The position numbers were made by a program, and so were the translations under genes. From NCBI GenBank assembly GCA_009982845.1, contig JAADKB010000005.1, positions 992,001 through 1,056,000 on the forward strand: a stretch of DNA of 64,000 bases, written 5' to 3'. Positions 58,505-64,000 of this stretch are shown here, piece by piece. Below the pieces are notes generated by a model that saw only the letters and a program-made list of their open reading frames with translations, did no database searches and was not told the origin of the DNA. This DNA comes from Delphinella strobiligena. Lineage: Eukaryota > Ascomycota > Dothideomycetes > Dothideales > Dothioraceae. The stretch's first letter is position 1; each line of letters starts with the position of its first letter.

Positions 58505-59284
58505 TTTGGTGAGGATTGGACTTGAGGAGAATGAAATAATGAGAGAGTGTTTGCGGGAAAGCAAGAAGATGAAGAGAAAAAGAGAAAGTCCATGCTATTC
58601 AGGGTAGAGATAGACATGCCATTTACCTGATCCGTCTACCTTGTCCGAGGCAAATTACTCACCGGGTCACTCTGTACACCAAAACGGCCACTCGATCGGT
58701 ACAATATGCGATAGTGGTGCACCTGGGACAAGGCCTCCCGACCGCTAGCTTGAACCGCCTGTGCGCCTCGACCCCAGAAATGCCCCACACGGGAAGTGGT
58801 CGATGCGGGGTAGCAAATCAGAGACGTGCCGAGGCACACTCATAAACCTACCTTATACTTGAATATTGATTTGAGTACTCCAGGCTATTTCCACCAATGA
58901 GGCAAGAGTGCAATAGACGGTGGAAAATGAACGGTAGGTGTGATAGAGCAAAATCGGTGATAACTTTTGATTCAATATGGGAAGCGCTTTTGCAATTATG
59001 TAGGAGCTAGCTCTGTCTGTATCACAGATGAAAGCAAGGCCTTGCTCAGGTGGTGGAGGTGAAGGTAGCATGATGACGATCAAGACAGATCTGTCGCCAC
59101 TCCCTACGGTTGCTGACTAGGGAGGCGGGTAGCGACCTCGTGACTCTAAAGTAGTTGAAGGCCCATTGCCCTGAGCCCGACCCTACGCCCGAGTTCGCCT
59201 AGGAAAGAAGGCAGGAGCCGCTCTTTGCTTTGATGAGACGCACGTCGTCTCCTCTAACTCTGGTCAAGAGGTCAAGATATGCAC
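58505..59284. other. Intergenic: ligase promoter and YTH gene 3' region
   Basis: 780 bp between co-oriented minus-strand genes; one TACCTTA at 58849. Short frames have no recognisable product. Confidence 0.45.
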
Positions 59285-62131
59285 CTATACATTTGCCTCC
59301 GCCTCAGCGTCCCTCAAGATTCTCACCACGCCAGCACCAGCCTCTTCCGAGATCTCTTGTCCGTCTTTACCGACAAGGACTGGGCGAGGGGCGCCATATT
59401 CGTCTCGATTGAGTACGTTCTTGAGGTGTCCGACGAAGCGAAAGTGGACTGGCGTGGTAGAGAGCCAGCGTATCGTGAAGCTGGGTGATGTCTTCCAATT
59501 CAGTCTGCGCGCAAAATCTGGTTGAGGGTTGCGAAGGTCTGGGGGAGACGTCATGATAGCCTGCGATTACGATGTCAGAAGTGTGATGTAGCACCAATGG
59601 CATTGTCAGCAGACTCACAGCTCCTTGAAATGCCATGCTTTTGTTGACGCTGAACAGCAAGACCACTCTCTTCGAAGTGTGGAAGGCCTCTTCAAACAGT
59701 CGCGTGTTCTTGTCTTGTGTAGCCCAAAAGCCGTTCTGCTGTGCATCGATCACGTTGTCATCTGTCCAGGATTTGATCATGAAGTAGCGGTGGTCGCCTA
59801 CATGCAACAATACGAATCAGCGGATTCTTTCAGTCAAGTGCATCACGACAGTATTCTGCTAAAGAACAAGAGGACAATCCTCGAAGACAATCCATTTTCC
59901 TGCAATGCTGGGCCTATTGCTGGGACTTCTCAACTAATACTACATAAAGACAAAGCCCTGGTTGGTGGTATCCACAAACAACCAGGCTATCCCCGAACAC
60001 AGAAGTTCAATCTTTCTCTTGCTTGACATGCTTCATGTGCTTGGACTCATTTCTCCGATAAGGAAATAGTTCAGGCTTGTACCTACCTTTACGAGGTATA
60101 CCGCCGGCGGTATTGCTTAAGAAATTTCCCCTGCCTGGTGAATGAATACGGCTGAATCGAGGATTGTAACCTCTCGGCGATCGTTCGCGACCGCGAAGAC
60201 TGTTGAGCTTGTGACTATCGAATGAAGGACTATCACCAAAGGACGGACGGCGCTCAGAAAAAGATGATCGGCGTGTGAAAGAGGCACCTAGGGATCTGTT
60301 GTCTTGGGACTCATCAACCGTGCCTCGGATACGGAAGCCGGTTCGGTCATTGTCACTTTCTTGCCTGTACAGTGTCAGACAACCCTCTGCCAATGGTGAA
60401 GCAGGTTTTGAATATATCATAACACCGCGAAGAGTATGTCCTTAGACAAGAGGCTTGACATTGTGTGATTTACCTCAGGGTCAGGCTACTCCTCCTAGAG
60501 CTCTCAGGTGGTGGCTTGGTGGAATCATTTCGGGTCGACCAGCCGGAAACATCAAGACGACTGGATTTTCCGTTGGGCTGATAGGCTGTGCTAGCGTTAG
60601 ACGGCGACAAAGGACGCTTAGTGCCTCCCGTAGATGCAGGGGCGAACAGCGCATCTGGCCTTGATGTGGTCAACTGCTGCGTGGTGTTGTTCTCTACGCT
60701 GGTGAGAGAACCATGCGATGGGGGCGGCATCTCAAGTACCGATTGAGAACGCAGGTACTTTACTGCAGCTGGGTCTTGGGCAGCCGCGGCTTCTTGGCGT
60801 TCAAGCTCAGCAAATTCTTGCTCCAATTCCCTTTTCTTTTGTTCGAGTTGGGTGCGGAGTCTGTGTGTTTTAAGCCGTGTTTCACGATAGGCTTCGTCAT
60901 GGAAACCAGTGATATGAAGCCATAATTCAACATCACGCTCACGTTCGTCATAATTTGTGACGGGCTTGGTGTCTCGTAGAGCGCTTCGAGTCGGCGAATC
61001 CCTAATCTCGGTTTGTATTCCAGGCCCGGCCTTGCTTGATTCAGTATGCTGATCGTTTCCAATTGCACTACTGTGTAAGACTGGCTGCGCTTGCTGTGGG
61101 TTAGTGATAGAGGGCAAGATATCTACTCGAGCAGGAGTGTCATCATTTCGCTCTGCGCCTGATCTGGCAGGGACAGCGTTGCTTGTGCGAGCAATTGTAT
61201 GGCAGGAATTCCTATCAGCGTAGCGGTCAGGTTGAGCAGACTCTGCTGCAGACGCTCGCGTATCTGTTTCGGATTTTTTCTCCCGCAGTCCTGTCTGTTT
61301 TTCCGATCCACTCGTAGTCAATTGGCTGATCTTGGTGAGGCTTTGTTCAAATCGTTTATTTTCTCTTGAATTTACTCGAGTCGATGGGACGATCTTGTCC
61401 TGTCTTCCCTGCGCCTTCATTTCCTGTGCAATTGCAGCAGCTTGACCTTCTGCAAGCAAATGATCGATGGCACTGCTTTGATCATTCAAGCTAATGGTAG
61501 AGGCAGCAGCCAACGCAGGAACTTCATTCTGGGCTCGCATGGAATCCTTGCCCAAGGTGGCAGGATTAGTTGTTTTATCAGTAGACTTGCCGGGGACTTC
61601 AAGACCAGAAGCAGACTCTGTTTTCACAACAGCAGACATAGCGTTCCTTCCACCCAACAATTTGAGTGGGGCGGCGTTGTCCCTTCCTGGAGTGGCTGTG
61701 CGACTAGCAATGAGTTTGGCTCGCAACTCAGCGAGTTTCTGTTCCATCGCTGCTTTGGTTTCAGGTGGCTGCTGCTTCACCGTAATGGCTGCATGATTCT
61801 TGCTCCCCTGTTCGTTGCTGTTACTATTGACTGAATTGGCTTGTGTGAATGCCTAAAATATGACATCAGACAAGGGAACCTCTATCCGCACTTCCTGTAG
61901 CCTTACTGTTGCAGTCAAAAAAGATGAGAGGTTCGGCACATGTGGAGGATAGTCAGTGTCGTCGTAACCGTAGAAGTTCTCATTCTCCTCATAGTCCTCC
62001 TCTGTTTGGTCAACTGTTTCATTACCAGGGTACACGTGAGATTGCTGCGGGGTGGGATAATATGCTTGGCCTGAATCGCCGAGCTCAGCAGCACCGGTCC
62101 AATCCATATTATTGTGAAGATGGACAGGCAT
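59285..62131 (-). CDS. YTH-domain RNA-binding protein (YTHDC1-like m6A reader)
   Basis: Five exons on the minus strand: 61907-62131, 60474-61852, 60087-60364, 59619-59797 and 59285-59560, giving 778 aa. Start MPVHLHNNMDWTG. Residues 1-625 are mostly disordered: an acidic Tyr-rich segment (EDYEENENFYGYDDTDYPP), a coiled stretch (RLRTQLEQKKRELEQEFAEL) and Ser/Arg-rich tracts (SFTRRSSFSERRPSFGDSP, RGRERSPRGYNPRFSR). The YTH domain fills about 628-770: RYFMIKSWTDDNVIDAQQNG leading into FWATQ, VVLLFSVNKSMAFQGAA, LNWKTSPSFTIRWLS and KDGQEISEEAGAGVVRIL. Trp in FWATQ and in LNWKTS align by eye with the two cage tryptophans of YTHDC1, so m6A binding is plausible. The KDGQEI block is typical of the DC1 rather than the DF subfamily. 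Nuclear location is inferred. Intron 3 (59798-60086, 289 nt) is unusually long. Confidence 0.88.
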
Positions 62132-62472
62132 TATCAGATGCTCTAGTGGATGGAGACGAAAGAAGTGAGATTTGTTGACGCTGACGACAAATCGTCGCCG
62201 ATCATCAGCTTGACCGCGACGGCGATTCGCGCGGCGCGTTCCGTGGGGACTCTCGAAATCGATACAGGTATTTACCTTACTTGACCACAGTACGCGATCA
62301 ATTAGCACTTGCTTCCCCAGAGTCACGAAGAAGTCACTATCAGCTCACTTGGTATTGTCTTAGTAGACTTTTTGCTCTACATGAAACTTCATTATTCTAA
62401 GCAGGCCATGCTTTCTAACTATCTTCCGGCCTTCGTATCCATGCAAGGATAGACATCCAACAGCTGGTGGTC
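62132..62472. other. Intergenic: YTH gene promoter and RNase T2 3' region
   Basis: 341 bp; one TACCTTA at 62273, about 140 bp upstream of the YTH start. No gene is seen. Confidence 0.45.
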
Positions 62473-63469
62473 TTAGACCTTTGCAGTCGAACCTGCAGAT
62501 GAGCAAGTCGTGCTGCTAACTTGAGGGACAGTATCCTCGTTCTTGGGCAGATACTGGATGCTTTTAGGGCACCCGTTCCCTTCGCTGACTGGTTCCGCAG
62601 CAACGAACAGGCCGTTTGCAATGCTACCCTTCACATTGAAGGTGTACTCGACCTGATACAGAGCGCCATCCTCGCATGAGATGGTAGCATTCACTCCACG
62701 GGCTTTGCGAAGAGCCGCCATAACCTCTTCGTTAGTGTAGTCCTTGGTCGCGCTAGGGTAGATACCTGCGGCAGCCAGATACTGGTATCGTCAGTGCTGC
62801 GGTATGGCGAGCAATTGTGATGGGAGCTTACCTCGTAAGTTGGGAGAGTCTTAAAAAGATCTGTGGTAGCCTGGAAGAAATCAACCACCTCCTCTTGAGG
62901 GGTGTAACCAGTGTAGCAGCTCGGGTTCAGAGTGGAGTAACTTCCAAGGTATCAGTACGAATTCCAGAGCGAGGACTAATTTGTCGTATACCAAGTTCCA
63001 TGCTTGTTCCATTCATGCTCCCAGAAAGACTCATCATCGCCGCCATCGTCTTTCCAAAACTTTTCCATGTAGTCGAGGATATCAGAACGGCCGTATGACT
63101 CAAGGATGCAGGAAATGTTCGAGTATTGCCTGCTCTCATCACAGTATTGAGTGTAGCTTCCGTCGCAGAAATCTGGCCTAAACACTTGATATGAACCTCA
63201 CATTAAAGAAGTCCTTGGGACGCTTTTGCTTACCACAAGCCGTGTATTGTCCAGTTGTCCGCGGGACCTGTGGCGGGATCGGTATCCCAGAATTGGACTT
63301 GCAGCACCTGACCTTGCACTTCTGTGCAACATGTATTTGTTATTACCGTATTATTGTGGCAACTGAGGCCCGCGGATGAACCAAGGGGGCAATCCGGGGG
63401 AGTGCCAGTGATTGCCGTCTTAGAAATTCCTAAGATCAACAGGGAGTACGCGATCTTAGAAAGAACCAT
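62473..63469 (-). CDS. Secreted ribonuclease T2
   Basis: Four exons on the minus strand: 63234-63469, 62992-63177, 62832-62940 and 62473-62781, total 279 aa. A signal peptide (MVLSKIAYSLLILGISKTAI) is followed by a Cys-rich mature enzyme. Both catalytic segments are present: CAS I DNWTIHGLWPDFC and CAS II FWEHEWNKHGTC, with the two histidines and the Glu/Lys of the active site. VQFWDTDPATGPADNWTIHG, STLNPSCYTGYTPQEEVVDF and YPSATKDYTNEEVMAALRKA are typical of the fungal RNase T2/Rh/Trv group. It cleaves single-stranded RNA through 2',3'-cyclic phosphate intermediates in the vacuole or outside the cell; nutrient scavenging is the usual role. Acceptor of intron 2 (GGAAG, 62941) is atypical but restores HGTCYSTLNPSC. 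Some members act as toxins or effectors; nothing here shows that. Confidence 0.92.
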
Positions 63470-64000
63470 ATTTTGTGCAAGTCGACGGCGATGTTCTTCT
63501 TTCTGTTGTGTCGAGCACGATCTCCTTACATGTCAAGCAGGAACAGAGCATACAATATACTTGTGAGCAGACACATAGATACAGGACATATCGTTTCCAT
63601 TACATGATATCAATGATACGACCTTCCAGTTTGTACATCGGTGGAGCCGCGGAGCCCCCCTTACATTAGACGCATGGCTCGAGGAAAGATACCGAGAGGT
63701 CGATGCACCTGCAGGCTCTTTTGGCCTGCTTCTTTGGAGTTGGCGTTGAAAAGGTGATCGACGTGCACGGGCAGTGGGTTTCAGATACAATCCTTAAATT
63801 AATGCAGCAGGTGGCGGGACACTCAACGTCAGGCAGCACGGCTAGACCCCAAGCAGCATGTACAGCAGGAGAGATCTAAGGTCAGCTTTATGAGCATTCT
63901 TGCGTACGCCTTGTCCTCTACGGGCTCCCCACCCCACGTTGCCCCCGGGCCCCACGTACGGCCCCATGTCAAACCTTGCCCAGCCCTGTGTGCGGGCCCT
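63470..64000. promoter_or_regulatory. RNase T2 upstream region to the window edge
   Basis: 531 bp. The first part must hold the RNase T2 promoter. The last ~60 bp is C/G-rich with three CCCCACGT-like words. No gene can be supported before the edge. Confidence 0.4.

Noticed and set aside
60007..60086. Unspliced extension ending ...KHVKQEKD of YTH exon 3
   Set aside because: The GTAGGT donor at 60086 and the acceptor at 59798 rejoin the frame exactly at GDHRYF, giving a complete YTH domain; read-through would lose it.
63533..63790. 85-codon minus-strand frame near the right edge
   Set aside because: Arg/Ser/Pro-rich, no recognisable domain, and it lies where the RNase T2 promoter should be.
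1..64000. Mobile elements, CRISPR arrays, secondary-metabolite or defence clusters
   Set aside because: No transposase, reverse transcriptase, terminal repeats, polyketide or peptide synthetase, or repeat-spacer pattern was seen.

Overview
This window is eukaryotic nuclear DNA from a filamentous ascomycete (Pezizomycotina, probably Dothideomycetes; the class is an inference). The evidence is: genes interrupted by short GT...AG introns (mostly about 48-125 nt, branch sites like CTAAC/CTGAC), dense packing on both strands, and protein families typical of moulds (alpha-1,3-glucan synthase, DUF3074, Dsc2 rhomboid pseudoprotease, NudF/PAC1). There are no operons, no CRISPR array, no rRNA or tRNA gene that I could recognise, and no transposon.

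Layout, left to right. 1-301: 5' part of a fumarylacetoacetate-hydrolase family gene leaving the window on the minus strand. 930-1394: small three-exon gene of unknown function. 2468-4348: DUF3074 START-like protein. 4793-5683: COQ3 (ubiquinone synthesis). 6107-12900: giant coiled-coil nuclear-basket protein Mlp1/Tpr. 13620-14528: TFIIE beta. 15145-16738: Golgi UDP-galactose transporter family. 17075-21957: meiotic helicase HFM1/MER3 in ten exons. 22952-26335: Cdc4-like F-box/WD40 protein. 27418-28278: Dsc2. 29110-31308: centrosomin-motif (Cnn_1N) protein. 31309-34502: a 3.2-kb gene-poor stretch. 34503-41806: alpha-1,3-glucan synthase (2,399 aa). 42371-43631: mitochondrial ribosomal protein uS7m. 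44232-47129: XMAP215/Stu2 family. 47941-49444: LIS1/PAC1. 50010-53860: LRR protein. 54798-55888: ribosomal protein L5. 56475-58504: 4-coumarate-CoA-ligase-like enzyme. 59285-62131: YTH-domain RNA reader. 62473-63469: secreted RNase T2.

I resolved the exon structures by matching GT/AG sites to protein continuity and checking that exon lengths sum to whole codons. Twelve multi-exon models close exactly in frame: small gene 119 aa, Mlp1 2246, transporter 442, HFM1 1480, Cdc4-like 1093, glucan synthase 2399, uS7m 357, PAC1 455, LRR 1230, RPL5 300, ligase 562, YTH 778 and RNase T2 279 among them.

Most genes are housekeeping and unrelated to one another. A microtubule group stands out: Stu2/XMAP215 and LIS1/PAC1 are head-to-head across one 811-bp intergenic region, and a Cnn_1N protein lies elsewhere in the window. 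No clearly new biological system is visible. The best leads are a perfect 11-3-11 inverted repeat just upstream of the alpha-glucan synthase, the recurrent intergenic heptamer TACCTTA, the shared STU2/PAC1 promoter, a YTHDC1-type reader with a long internal intron, and several stop-free introns of length 3n that would mislead gene callers.
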